Source: Planctomycetota bacterium
GTDB lineage: Bacteria > Planctomycetota > Phycisphaerae > WQYP01
Reading direction: 5' to 3'
DNA length: 40,392 nucleotides
Assembly: GCA_021819825.1 (NCBI GenBank)
Contig: JAKAEZ010000020.1
Location: 1 to 40,392 of the forward strand
Below, in pieces: positions 17,462-25,688 of the stretch. The position numbers and the translations under genes were made by a program. How positions within the stretch are numbered: the first letter of the stretch is position 1; every line of letters starts with the position of its first letter. The notes beneath the pieces were generated by a model. That model was not told where the DNA came from. It ran no database searches and saw only the letters and a list, made by a program, of their open reading frames with translations.

Positions 17462-18961
17462 ATGGGCACACATGCCGCCATTGGGATTGGTTTGACTCTG
17501 TATGCTTGCGTAATGCTGGCATTCTCCTGCTTTTGGATGCGCCGAACGACCAAGTCGGCTGATTACATGATTGGCGGACGAAACTTCCCATTCTGGGTGC
17601 TTACGGGAACAATTACCGCTGGTTGCATCGGAACCGGCGTTATCGTCGGGGCTTCGGGTTTGGCCTACAAGCACGGTTGGGCGGGCAGTGCCTACCCCAT
17701 CGGCCTGGGGTTGGGTACCGCCCTGACAGGTCTGGGATTCGCGGTCATGCGTCGCTATCGATTCATGACCTTAAGCGAGGAAATTACTTCCTACTACGGC
17801 GGCAATCGCATTGTCGCGGAATTTTCCAATATCAGCTTGTTTCTGTCACAGTTATGCTGGTTGACCGTGCAGATTATGGGGGCGGCAGCGGTGCTGGCGG
17901 CCGTTACGACGCTTCCCATCCACTGGTGCATTGTTATAGCCGGCTGCATTGCTGCGGGAATCGCCATTCCCGGTGGCCTGAAGAGTGTGGTATATACCGA
18001 CTTTATTCAAGCGATTATTTTGTTGTGTGGATTTGCCGTGCTGACCCACTCGGCTTTGGCTCACAGCGGCGGGCTGGTTGGGCTGCGCCATGTGGTACCG
18101 GCCTCCTATTTTTCCTTTTTGGGCGTAGGCTCCTATGGTCAATGGAAAGTCGCCGGTCTTCTGGTGGCGCTAATCTTGGCCGTCGTGGCTGATCCTGGGC
18201 GTCGGCTGACGATGTATAGCGCCAGAAGTGAAGCTGGCGCGCGCGGCGCAATGATTATCGCGGGTCTTATTGTCATAGTTTTTTCGGTGGTTATCGGGAT
18301 CACCGGTATGTATGCATTTAAGCTTGCACCACACCTGAAAGATCCCGATGAGGCGCTGCTTTGGCTGGTTATGAATGTCCTGCCCGCGTGGTTGGCGGCT
18401 CTGGTGGTGGTTTCCATCGCTTCAGGAATTGTTTCATGTGCCAGTTGGAACGCGATGACCGCTACCACGTTCTTTGTGCGGCATATCTATCCGTTAGCCA
18501 CCGGCCATTTGCCGCAGCGACCGCTTCTCACCATGCGGTTGACCCTGGTCGGGGCTTTTTGTGTGGCCATTGGCATGGCGATGCATGCCGGAACGATTGT
18601 TGGTTTTGTGGTGAAATTTCTCCCGGTTACGATGAGCGGTCTGGCGATCATTATTTTGCTGGGGCGATTTTGGAAACGTGCGACCTGGCAAGGCGCTATT
18701 GCAGCTCTGGTGATAACCCCGACGGCGTCACTTTTGGGACTGCTTGCGCCGACCTCTGTAGCATGGTTGCATAACGCGCTTGTCCCGACACTGGCGGGAG
18801 TGGCGGGGCATGTTCTGGTCAGCTCGCTGACGCCGGCTACGCAGCGCAGCTTCCATGAGGTCGTGACAGTAATGCAACAGCAGCGCAAGGGGGTCGAGGG
18901 CGAATCGCCGCCGCTTCTCGGGCCGGCCATTGGTGCCGCCGAAGAGCCACTTAATTGCTAA
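17462..18961 (+). CDS. Sodium:solute symporter (SSS family)
   Basis: 499 residues with about 13 hydrophobic segments. N-terminal features typical of the family are RRTTKSADYMIGGRNFPFWV, followed by ITAGCIGTGVIVGASGLAYKHGWAG and MRRYRFMTLSEEITSYYGG. Later segments include GLKSVVYTDFIQAIILLCG, ADPGRRLTMYSARSEAGARG and SIASGIVSCASWNAMTATTF. The start at 17462 has AGGA nine bases upstream; a gap of 109 bases follows the isomerase gene, with no clear terminator in it. SSS proteins import sugars, carboxylates and amino acids with sodium ions. Inside this operon the likely cargo is the sulfosugar or its glycoside, which would make it a different importer class from the MFS-type carriers of E. coli sulfoglycolysis. 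Cargo is inferred. Confidence 0.85.
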   Translation: MGTHAAIGIGLTLYACVMLAFSCFWMRRTTKSADYMIGGRNFPFWVLTGTITAGCIGTGVIVGASGLAYKHGWAGSAYPIGLGLGTALTGLGFAVMRRYRFMTLSEEITSYYGGNRIVAEFSNISLFLSQLCWLTVQIMGAAAVLAAVTTLPIHWCIVIAGCIAAGIAIPGGLKSVVYTDFIQAIILLCGFAVLTHSALAHSGGLVGLRHVVPASYFSFLGVGSYGQWKVAGLLVALILAVVADPGRRLTMYSARSEAGARGAMIIAGLIVIVFSVVIGITGMYAFKLAPHLKDPDEALLWLVMNVLPAWLAALVVVSIASGIVSCASWNAMTATTFFVRHIYPLATGHLPQRPLLTMRLTLVGAFCVAIGMAMHAGTIVGFVVKFLPVTMSGLAIIILLGRFWKRATWQGAIAALVITPTASLLGLLAPTSVAWLHNALVPTLAGVAGHVLVSSLTPATQRSFHEVVTVMQQQRKGVEGESPPLLGPAIGAAEEPLNC

Positions 18962-18993
18962 CTGTTTAATGAACCCTTATTTTGGAGAACTTT

Positions 18994-19857
18994 ATGAAAC
19001 TTGTGAATTCCAAACAGATTTGTGATCAGGCAATAAAGCAGGGATTTGCCGTGCCTGCCCTGAATACCAATGGTGGAACTTACGATATCACGCGGGCCAT
19101 TATTGAGGCGGCGGAGGAACTTCAATCGCCCCTGATCATCCAATGCTACGAGCCGAATCTGGAATACCGTGGTTATGACTATGCCGGCATGTTAATAAAA
19201 TTTCTGGCCCAGGCATCCACCGTGCCGATTTCTATCGCCTTGGATCATGGGAAAAGCCCGGATTCTGTGCAGCGGGCGGTAAAGGCCGGCTTTACGCATG
19301 TGATGATCGATTATGCCGATCAACCGTTGCAGGCCAATGCCCGGGGAACCCGTGAAATTATCAACATGGTTCGCCCGCTTGGCGTAAGCGTAGAAGCTGA
19401 AGTCGGTCATATCATAAAAAGCTCGGATGCGGAGGGGCGCAAAGCGCCCACCGCCAGTGTTCATGAGGTACGGGAATTTCTCTCCATGGTGGATGTGGAT
19501 TTACTGGCCGTGGCCGTGGGCACCACCCATGGCATCTTCAAGGAGCAGAAGACCATCGATTTCGGCTTAATTTCCCAAATGAGATCAGCCACCGACGTGC
19601 CGTTGGTGCTCCATGGCACCTGCGGCGTTTCCATGGCCGATATCACCCGCAGCGTCAAGGCGGGAATGACGAAAATTAACTTCGGCGAAGGTCTCCGGAT
19701 GAACTATATCCGATACTTCAATGAATACACGAAGTCCCTGGACCATGAGCATCATGCGTGGCGAATTATGCGGGCCTGTAAAGACCGCACCAAGGAGGAT
19801 GTTAAGGAAATTATCCGCGCTGTCGGATCCGAGGGCAAAGCCCATCTGATCAAATGA
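18994..19857 (+). CDS. Class II (zinc) aldolase, fructose/tagatose-bisphosphate aldolase family
   Basis: 287 residues; the ATG at 18994 has GGAG six bases upstream (the TTG at 18982 lies before it). The fold markers are GFAVPALNTN (17-26), catalytic Asp84 and zinc ligand His85 in IALDHGKSPDS, VSVEAEVGHI (Glu134/136), His179 in AVGTTHGIF and His207 in LVLHGTCGV. Two substrate-site motifs deviate from the family: HGxSG, whose main chain grips the DHAP phosphate, is HGTCG, and the usual KxNxxTxLR is KINFGEGLR. This suggests a substrate other than a standard sugar bisphosphate. No sugar kinase is present in the operon. It may cleave a sulfosugar directly or handle a side sugar; the exact reaction is unknown. 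Confidence 0.8.
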   Translation: MKLVNSKQICDQAIKQGFAVPALNTNGGTYDITRAIIEAAEELQSPLIIQCYEPNLEYRGYDYAGMLIKFLAQASTVPISIALDHGKSPDSVQRAVKAGFTHVMIDYADQPLQANARGTREIINMVRPLGVSVEAEVGHIIKSSDAEGRKAPTASVHEVREFLSMVDVDLLAVAVGTTHGIFKEQKTIDFGLISQMRSATDVPLVLHGTCGVSMADITRSVKAGMTKINFGEGLRMNYIRYFNEYTKSLDHEHHAWRIMRACKDRTKEDVKEIIRAVGSEGKAHLIK

Positions 19858-19925
19858 GTTGCTCGCCACGTTCCCACGGGCTGGCGGGATATTGGTATAA
19901 GGCTCAGGCTCCGGAGGACTCGGGC

Positions 19926-22331
19926 ATGTCATCTAGCAATAAGTGGCAAAAAGAAGTTTCTTTGCCGTCGATTAAACAATTAAGCCGACGGCAAATACTC
20001 GCTGGGACTGCCCTAGTGATGGCGTCTACCCTGAATTCGCGCCGTAACATCCCGGAAGCGTTCGCTTCACCCGGCACAGTATTGCCGCATTCCACCAGCG
20101 TTGCGTTGCCCGCTGCACCGATGCCGGTACACGTCCGACAGAGCGGCGGTCACACAATTCTGGAGAATGGCTTTATTCATGTCGAATTTGATGCCGATAA
20201 AGCCGCAATAACCAAGCTTGCCGCCGATTTTTTCGGTCGAGGCTTATATCAGAACAATCTGCTTGGCCGTGACGGCATCCGCCTCGAGGGCGTCACGGCC
20301 GACGGCGCGGTTATTGAACCTCGTATCCAAGCCGCGTCGGCCGTAACGGTGGGCAAAAAAAAGAAAAGGGACCGGGTCGAAATTACTTTGCCGCCAATTA
20401 ATCTTGCCGGGCCTGCGGATGGTGGTGCTTCGATAATCTCTCATTGGACCATCGTGCTGGAACCAGCGGCACGATGGTTTGAATTGCAACTTCACACCCA
20501 CATGATCAATGACCGGCATCCGGACATGGTGCGTTTACGCTTTGGCTGCAATCAGTGGTTCTTCAATGCGCTGTATGATCGCGGCAATATGCAGCGTATA
20601 GAGGGTTTGTCCCAGGCGTTCTGTTCGCATAGTCCGCTACACGTGTTTTACACGATGGATCGTGAAAATGGATCCATCTCCATCGTGCCGCAACAGCCTG
20701 ATGCAATTCTTGAAAGCAATTTGTTTTCCGGCACCGTTTCACAGTGGGGGAGTAGTGAATGCGGATTGGATCAGGTGTTTTGCGGAACGTCCAATATTTT
20801 GGATTCATGGGTCCCCTTAAAAAATATTCATCCGGCCGGAAGCGGCAAGCCCCCGCGCCGAAGCATCGTGACGGCATTTCGCGTGTATGCTTCGGATATG
20901 GCGTTTCCCGTGCATACTTTGCCGCCGGAAATCACAATGGAATTTAACGATCTGGCAGCGCTTTATACCACCATCTACGGAAGCTCCGCGGGTGTTATGG
21001 GCAGTTATCAGATTCCCGGCTCCGCCTATCCGAATCTGGCCACGCCAGGCCGTCCTTATGGTGATGGAAACAGTTTTTTCGATCCCGACGCATGGGAGAC
21101 CGTGTCGGCGTTAAGTTATTCGGGGGACCCATTGCTGGCGAGCCTGGCACGACAGGTCGTGGAGCGCAGCGGTAAATATATGACCCATGAAGGTCAGATC
21201 CCGCACAACTTTAACGGTAAGGTGCCTACTGACATTGCAATTTCCGGGGCCACGCAATCGGGGCCTAATGTGTTCTGGGCCATGGCCTGCACGGATTATG
21301 CTCTGGGTACCGGGGATGAGCCTTGGCTTAAAAGCCACTATCCTTTGATCAAAAAAGCGGTCGAATGGCTGCTGGCGCGTTACGATCCGAAGGTTAAGCT
21401 GGTAAAATTCACCGGTTCTCTGTTCATTGATGTGTTTATTCGCTATGGGTATACGCTGGATACCAATATGGCAACCGTCGGCCTGTTGGAGTTACTGGCC
21501 CCGGTCTCGGAATTTTGTGGCGATGTGGCCGGAGCACATCGCTATAGAGAACTTCATCACGCCATCAGCGAAGGCATCCGCGACCATCTATGGAATGGTA
21601 AAGATCATTTTGTTACGCAGCGTAATACCAATGGAACCGTCCGGGACTTTGTGGATTATGACGGAAATTATGGCGCGCTGGCATTTGGCGTGGTCGATGA
21701 CCCGATGTGGCGAGCGGCCATGTTTTCACGCTTAGATAATGGACCCCACACACATCCGGGCGGTCGCGGTACCTGGGTTTCCGAGAAATACTATGGCCCT
21801 GCGGATTGCTACCATGGCAATACCGGGGACTCGGCCACCGCCATGGGGCGCATCTGGTGGCTTGATATGAAAGCGCGTCATCGCTATCCCACGATTTCCA
21901 ATTGCAATATGTTCAACCGAACCTACGACAATATTCGCGGAGATCTGTTGGGTAACACCTGGCTCACGGAGCGGTATAACGTGCGCGGGCAATGTATTCG
22001 CACGCCCTATTATCATGAATATCCTGAGATCGTATACAGGGTTATGCGCACCATGCGCTACGGTATTGAAGTTTACATGGATCGCGTGGTGATTCGACCT
22101 ATTGAACCTGTCACCTTCGATTTTCACGTCGGACAATTACATGTGACTTATGGCCGTAACCGCGTTACTGTGCAAATTCCGGGGCATCGCAAAATTCGGT
22201 ATGAGATATTCCATTTGACGCCCCATGCGGGCTATCGGATATCCAATGGCCTTTCGGTTAAAGCCGATGCTGCGGGACGGGTAGAATTTCCTGGAAATGC
22301 GGGACTGACGTACGTCATACAAAAAATCTAA
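19926..22331 (+). CDS. Tat-exported six-hairpin (alpha/alpha)6 glycosidase-like protein
   Basis: 801 residues from ATG 19926, chosen for GGAGG eight bases upstream; a longer frame overlaps the previous stop. SRRQILAGTALVMAS (20-34) is a Tat-type signal. Residues about 70-350 look like a beta-sandwich (GGHTILENGFIHVEFDADKA, HWTIVLEPAARWFELQLHTH), and about 400-720 like a six-hairpin barrel: GNSFFDPDAWETVSALSYSG, FWAMACTDYALGTGDEPWL, KSHYPLIKKAVEWLLARYDP, YGYTLDTNMATVGLLELLA, DYDGNYGALAFGVVDDPMW. A short beta domain ends it (MDRVVIRPIEPVTFDFHVGQ). This resembles the superfamily that includes GH78, GH95 and GH63, but I cannot place it in a family. As last gene of the operon, 68 bases behind the aldolase, it is the obvious candidate to release the sugar that the operon consumes. 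Confidence 0.7.
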   Translation: MSSSNKWQKEVSLPSIKQLSRRQILAGTALVMASTLNSRRNIPEAFASPGTVLPHSTSVALPAAPMPVHVRQSGGHTILENGFIHVEFDADKAAITKLAADFFGRGLYQNNLLGRDGIRLEGVTADGAVIEPRIQAASAVTVGKKKKRDRVEITLPPINLAGPADGGASIISHWTIVLEPAARWFELQLHTHMINDRHPDMVRLRFGCNQWFFNALYDRGNMQRIEGLSQAFCSHSPLHVFYTMDRENGSISIVPQQPDAILESNLFSGTVSQWGSSECGLDQVFCGTSNILDSWVPLKNIHPAGSGKPPRRSIVTAFRVYASDMAFPVHTLPPEITMEFNDLAALYTTIYGSSAGVMGSYQIPGSAYPNLATPGRPYGDGNSFFDPDAWETVSALSYSGDPLLASLARQVVERSGKYMTHEGQIPHNFNGKVPTDIAISGATQSGPNVFWAMACTDYALGTGDEPWLKSHYPLIKKAVEWLLARYDPKVKLVKFTGSLFIDVFIRYGYTLDTNMATVGLLELLAPVSEFCGDVAGAHRYRELHHAISEGIRDHLWNGKDHFVTQRNTNGTVRDFVDYDGNYGALAFGVVDDPMWRAAMFSRLDNGPHTHPGGRGTWVSEKYYGPADCYHGNTGDSATAMGRIWWLDMKARHRYPTISNCNMFNRTYDNIRGDLLGNTWLTERYNVRGQCIRTPYYHEYPEIVYRVMRTMRYGIEVYMDRVVIRPIEPVTFDFHVGQLHVTYGRNRVTVQIPGHRKIRYEIFHLTPHAGYRISNGLSVKADAAGRVEFPGNAGLTYVIQKI

Positions 22332-22483
22332 TAGAAGGACAATGATGTTCGGGTGCTGGCGGGAATGCAGTTGAAGGAATTCAACCGCCGACAATTCCTG
22401 CTTTGCCCGTAAATGCTTACTGATTCCCCGGTCTATCCCAGGGCGAAGTCAATGGCACCGTCGGTAAACAGCCTTGATGGAAA

Positions 22484-22554
<71 letters not shown>

Positions 22555-22635
22555 AAAGCGTCCGTTCGACAAAATAAAGAATATCCGAGCCGCCCCGCCG
22601 CTACAAGTCCGGGCTTGACCGATGCCCGTCGAGAG

Positions 22636-22664
22636 TTGCCATGGATTGTTTGCCCCGCTACGCT
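22636..22664 (+). promoter_or_regulatory. Possible clpP promoter
   Basis: TTGCCA (five of six -35 matches) and TACGCT are separated by 17 bases, about 37 bases before the clpP start. The -10 is weak. Confidence 0.3.
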
Positions 22665-22700
22665 AAGGGGATGGATATAACGCAAGAAGGAGCGTATTGA

Positions 22701-23423
22701 ATGAAATTTTCCAATGATCCGGCCTCGGTGGTGCGGCAAACAATGCAACTTGATCCCTCGGCGAACAACTTGGTTCCCATTGTGGTTGAAAAAAGCGGGC
22801 GAGGCGAACGATCCTACGATATTTTTTCCCGGCTCCTGCGGGATCGCATTATCTTTCTTGCCGGCCCCATTGACGATGAAATCGCCAACCTGGTGATCGC
22901 CCAACTCTTATTTCTCTCCAATGAAGATTCCAAAACAGATATTAATTTTTATATCAACAGCCCGGGCGGTTCGGTGACCGCCGGCTTGGCGATTTATGAC
23001 ACCATGCAGTTTTTGCGTTGTGATGTAGCCACAACCTGTGTCGGCCTGGCGGCCAGCATGGGCGCGTGGCTTCTGGCAGCGGGGAAAAAAGGCAAACGCT
23101 ATGCGCTGCCGAACAGCCGGGTGATGATTCACCAGCCGCTGATCGGCGGGGTGATGCAAGGTACCGCCACAGACCTGGCCATTGAAGCTAAGGAAATGAT
23201 TCGTCTGCGCCAGCGAATGTATGAGATTCTCTCCGAGCATTCCGGGCAGACCGTGGATAAAATTCATCGGGATTGTGATCGCAACCTGTGGCTGGAAGCG
23301 GAAGAGGCCATCGCTTATGGCGTGGTCGATAAAAAGCTTACCCGAATGATCGAGCCGGCTTCGCCCACGCGCGGCGGTGACTTGGCACCGCCCAGTGCGG
23401 ATACGGAATCGCCGGATCAATAA
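22701..23423 (+). CDS. clpP: ATP-dependent Clp protease proteolytic subunit (paralogue with altered catalytic triad)
   Basis: 240 residues, start supported by AAGGAG. The ClpP fold is plain: [40 protein letters not shown], nucleophile Ser119 in [10 protein letters not shown], His144 in [11 protein letters not shown]. The third triad residue is usually the second Asp of a DxxRD motif; here the segment reads DCDRNLW, so by hand alignment Asn195 takes that place, with Asp191 and Asp193 nearby. Planctomycetes commonly carry several ClpP paralogues, and this may be one working in a mixed ring. It has a charged ~25-residue C-terminal tail. ClpX or ClpA, its unfoldase partners, are not in the window. 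It degrades unfolded or tagged cytoplasmic proteins if active. Confidence 0.9.
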   Translation: MKFSNDPASVVRQTMQLDPSANNLVPIVVEKSGRGERSYDIFSRLLRDRIIFLAGPIDDEIANLVIAQLLFLSNEDSKTDINFYINSPGGSVTAGLAIYDTMQFLRCDVATTCVGLAASMGAWLLAAGKKGKRYALPNSRVMIHQPLIGGVMQGTATDLAIEAKEMIRLRQRMYEILSEHSGQTVDKIHRDCDRNLWLEAEEAIAYGVVDKKLTRMIEPASPTRGGDLAPPSADTESPDQ

Positions 23424-23452
23424 CCGTGTGGCACCTGATGACGGATTCCATT

Positions 23453-24121
23453 ATGCGACGTATTTTCAAAGGCCCCGGACTGTTTGTGGCAGCACTGCTG
23501 GGTGGTGGCTTGTTCATTTTTGGCACCGGCGGATGCGCCAACTACAAAAGCAACGCGCCGCTGTATAGCCAGAATGTCCAATTACAAAATAAAAATACCG
23601 CTTTGGAAGCCACAATTCAGCGGCAGAACCACACCATTGCCGAACTCAAGGCGCAGTTGGCTTCGCATACTAAGCGAATTCCCACCTTGCCGCCCAAACG
23701 TTTATCAGAACTTTTTACGGTCAGCGCCGTGCGGGTAACGTCCGATACCGCGGTGGCCCACCTGAAAAATTCGCATTCACTCAACGGGTTTCGCGTGTTT
23801 GTCCGCACACTGATGCCGGGCAATCTGGTATTACCAGCCACGGGCACATTTACCATTGAAGCCTTTGACCTAGGAATAGCGCATGGCTCGCAACGCATTG
23901 GTCAGTGGGTTTTTACGCCACGGCAGTCCAAACAATTGTGGTACGGAAATTTCGGTCTCAATGAATTTTGCTTCAACTGCCCCTGGAAAAAGCCCCCGGT
24001 GAATCACAGCATCACATTCCATCTGACATTTAAGGACGCCCTGACGGGCCTGGTATTTACGGATCAGAGGGTTATTAAAATAAAAGTTTTACCCTCCGTT
24101 GAGCCGGCGGCTGCGAAATAA
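23453..24121 (+). CDS. Lipoprotein of unknown function with short coiled coil
   Basis: 222 residues from the ATG at 23453, which gives a normal lipoprotein signal: MRRIFKG, hydrophobic FVAALLGGGLFIF, lipobox GTGGC. In-frame starts at 23426 (GTG) and 23438 (ATG) would lengthen the N-terminus; none has a strong ribosome binding site. After the Cys comes a short heptad-like stretch (VQLQNKNTALEATIQRQNHT) and then a beta-rich domain (FTVSAVRVTSDTAVAHLKN, FTIEAFDLGIAHGSQRIGQW, ITFHLTFKDALTG) that I cannot name. It follows clpP closely, within 30 bases, and probably shares its transcript. Anchored in a membrane facing the periplasm; role unknown. Confidence 0.7.
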   Translation: MRRIFKGPGLFVAALLGGGLFIFGTGGCANYKSNAPLYSQNVQLQNKNTALEATIQRQNHTIAELKAQLASHTKRIPTLPPKRLSELFTVSAVRVTSDTAVAHLKNSHSLNGFRVFVRTLMPGNLVLPATGTFTIEAFDLGIAHGSQRIGQWVFTPRQSKQLWYGNFGLNEFCFNCPWKKPPVNHSITFHLTFKDALTGLVFTDQRVIKIKVLPSVEPAAAK

Positions 24122-24445
24122 AATTCCTGCCGCAATTGCAAACGCCGCCACCGGCAGAGCGGGCGGCTGATTGGGTTGCGGTCAGATCTGGGATGCGATT
24201 TGAGAATTATTCCTAAATGTTGCCTCAAGGCCCAGTGTCTTATAATTGTGGCTGTCATGCAGCCAGTTTATCCCAATCTGTTGCTTTGCTGCCGTGCCGC
24301 CATTATCAACGACGACAAGGTCGGTGTCCCCGCCCTGATCTCCCGCATCCCTCCGCGTCCTCAACCGACAGGCCAAATAGCCTGCGACTTTACGGCAGCA
24401 GTTGGACCTTAATGGGTTGGACCGTAAATTTGGGATTCTGGCCAA
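24089..24445 (-). pseudogene. Possible decayed 3' end of a surface-protein gene
   Basis: One minus-strand frame runs through GDTDLVVVDNGGTAAKQQIG and GLEATFRNNSQIASQI, meets a TGA, and continues in the same frame with PPALPVAAFAIAAGILFRSR, one Arg, and a stop at 24089. The tail after the TGA (Pro-rich, about 15 hydrophobic residues, Arg cluster) resembles a PEP-CTERM-type C-terminal sorting signal. No start with a ribosome binding site is evident. This may be a remnant or chance. Confidence 0.2.
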
Positions 24446-25244
24446 AGAATTCCGCGGGGTTGTTATGAAATACTTGTAACAGTTCAGGCAGTCGGTGGCC
24501 GCGGCGCTGGGCTTCCAGCATGGTGCGGTGGGTGTTTAAGGGATCGCTGATTCCCCAGTCGGCGGCGGCGTTGACGCATAGACGCTGGGGGCCGTACATT
24601 TCAATCATGTCCACAGCGCGGGCGGGCGTGGCTTTGCTGATGGGGTAAATGGTCATGCCGGCCCAGTAGCCGGCGTCTTTTACCAATTCAATGGTGTGTT
24701 CCTCCACATGATCAATCAGGACGCGGGCGGGATCAATGGCGGAACCGAAATCACGCAGCATTTCCAAAATCATCCGTGTGCCCTTGAGTTTGTCTTCCAG
24801 GTGCGGGGTGTGAATGAGAATCAGGGCGTGTTTGGCACCAGACGGGCCTTGGCTTGCCGCATCAATGGCGATCTGCACATGCTGTTGAAATACTTTGGCC
24901 TCATTGGGCGTGTTTTTATTCAAGCCGATTTCTCCGATGCCCAGCACGCTCGGGCAGGATAAAAACTTGGGAATTTCCGCCAGCACTTCGCGAGCTTTGC
25001 CCAGATCCTGCGCCTCCTTGGGATTCAGGCAAATCCAGGAATAATGCTGAATGCCAAATTGAGCTGCCCGGCGCGGTTCAAATTCCGTTAATTGCCGAAA
25101 ATAATCGACAAAGCCGGCCGGTGACCGATCAAAGCCAGCCCAAAATGCCGGCTCGCTGACCGCCACCACACCAGATAGCGCCAGCATTTCATAATCCGCC
25201 GTCGTGCGGGAAACCATGTGGATATGGGGGTCAATAAAAAACAT
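24390..25244 (-). CDS. TatD-family metal-dependent hydrolase
   Basis: 284 residues, start ATG 25244 with GGAG ten bases upstream. Amidohydrolase-type metal ligands of the TatD family are visible: DPHIHM near the N-terminus (His7, His9), the bridging Glu in LGIGEIGLNKNT, His in LILIHTPHLEDK, His in VLIDHVEEHT, and Asp in CVNAAADWGISDP. TatD proteins are nucleases or hydrolases of unclear physiological role; this subgroup is somewhat longer than E. coli TatD (260) and differs in AFWAGFDRSPAGFVDYFRQL. It lies 25 bases behind a small conserved-looking gene, forming a two-gene unit transcribed leftward. The substrate is not known. Confidence 0.85.
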   Translation of the reverse strand: MFFIDPHIHMVSRTTADYEMLALSGVVAVSEPAFWAGFDRSPAGFVDYFRQLTEFEPRRAAQFGIQHYSWICLNPKEAQDLGKAREVLAEIPKFLSCPSVLGIGEIGLNKNTPNEAKVFQQHVQIAIDAASQGPSGAKHALILIHTPHLEDKLKGTRMILEMLRDFGSAIDPARVLIDHVEEHTIELVKDAGYWAGMTIYPISKATPARAVDMIEMYGPQRLCVNAAADWGISDPLNTHRTMLEAQRRGHRLPELLQVFHNNPAEFFGQNPKFTVQPIKVQLLP

Positions 25245-25269
25245 TGTCTAAGTGCTCCGCGTTACGCTG

Positions 25270-25515
25270 TTATTTCAATGAGTAAAGTTCCTGAACGGCC
25301 TTGGCTCGCCCCGGCTGCGGGCGTTGCAGTATCCGCAGGGAATCTTGGATAAACTGCAGCCGGGCATCCGATTGCACAGCCTGACTTCCCGCCGCCCGAT
25401 CGATACGATCCAACGTGGCTGCCAATTCAATAAGCCGGGCACGGGCCTCAAGGAAATAGGTATCGAGAACCTCTGCGGCGGTTAAATCTCCCGGTGAGGT
25501 TTGTGACTTTTGCAT
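25270..25515 (-). CDS. Small protein, partner gene of the TatD hydrolase
   Basis: 81 residues, start ATG 25515 with AGGAG seven bases upstream. The sequence is mostly helical with regularly spaced Leu (AAEVLDTYFLEARARLIELA, TLDRIDRA, FIQDSLRILQRP) and ends VQELYSLK. No signal peptide or membrane segment, so cytoplasmic. The strong ribosome binding site and 25-base gap to the TatD gene support a real gene in an operon. Function unknown. Confidence 0.65.
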   Translation of the reverse strand: MQKSQTSPGDLTAAEVLDTYFLEARARLIELAATLDRIDRAAGSQAVQSDARLQFIQDSLRILQRPQPGRAKAVQELYSLK

Positions 25516-25640
25516 GTGTGAACTCCTGTAAGAGTCCGGCCTGGGGCCGTGATTTCATCATGATTGTAGCGAATATGCCCGCTCATGGAATGGATCGCCG
25601 CGATAGTGGCCGTGATACACTTTCGCATACCAGGGGTTTG

Positions 25641-25655
25641 GCGGTATACTACCGC
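25641..25655. promoter_or_regulatory. Inverted repeat over a -10-like box in a divergent promoter region
   Basis: GCGGTA-TAC-TACCGC is a perfect inverted repeat and contains TATACT (25645-25650), a good -10 for the lipoprotein gene starting at 25689. The leftward small-protein gene starts at 25515, so the site could control both directions. Confidence 0.35.
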
Positions 25656-25688
25656 ACTAGACCAGTTGTTTGGCGAAAGGATTCCGCT

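Noticed and set aside
24089-24445. Selenocysteine (in-frame TGA) protein
   Set aside because: No SECIS-like hairpin or selenoprotein family context; decay or chance is simpler.
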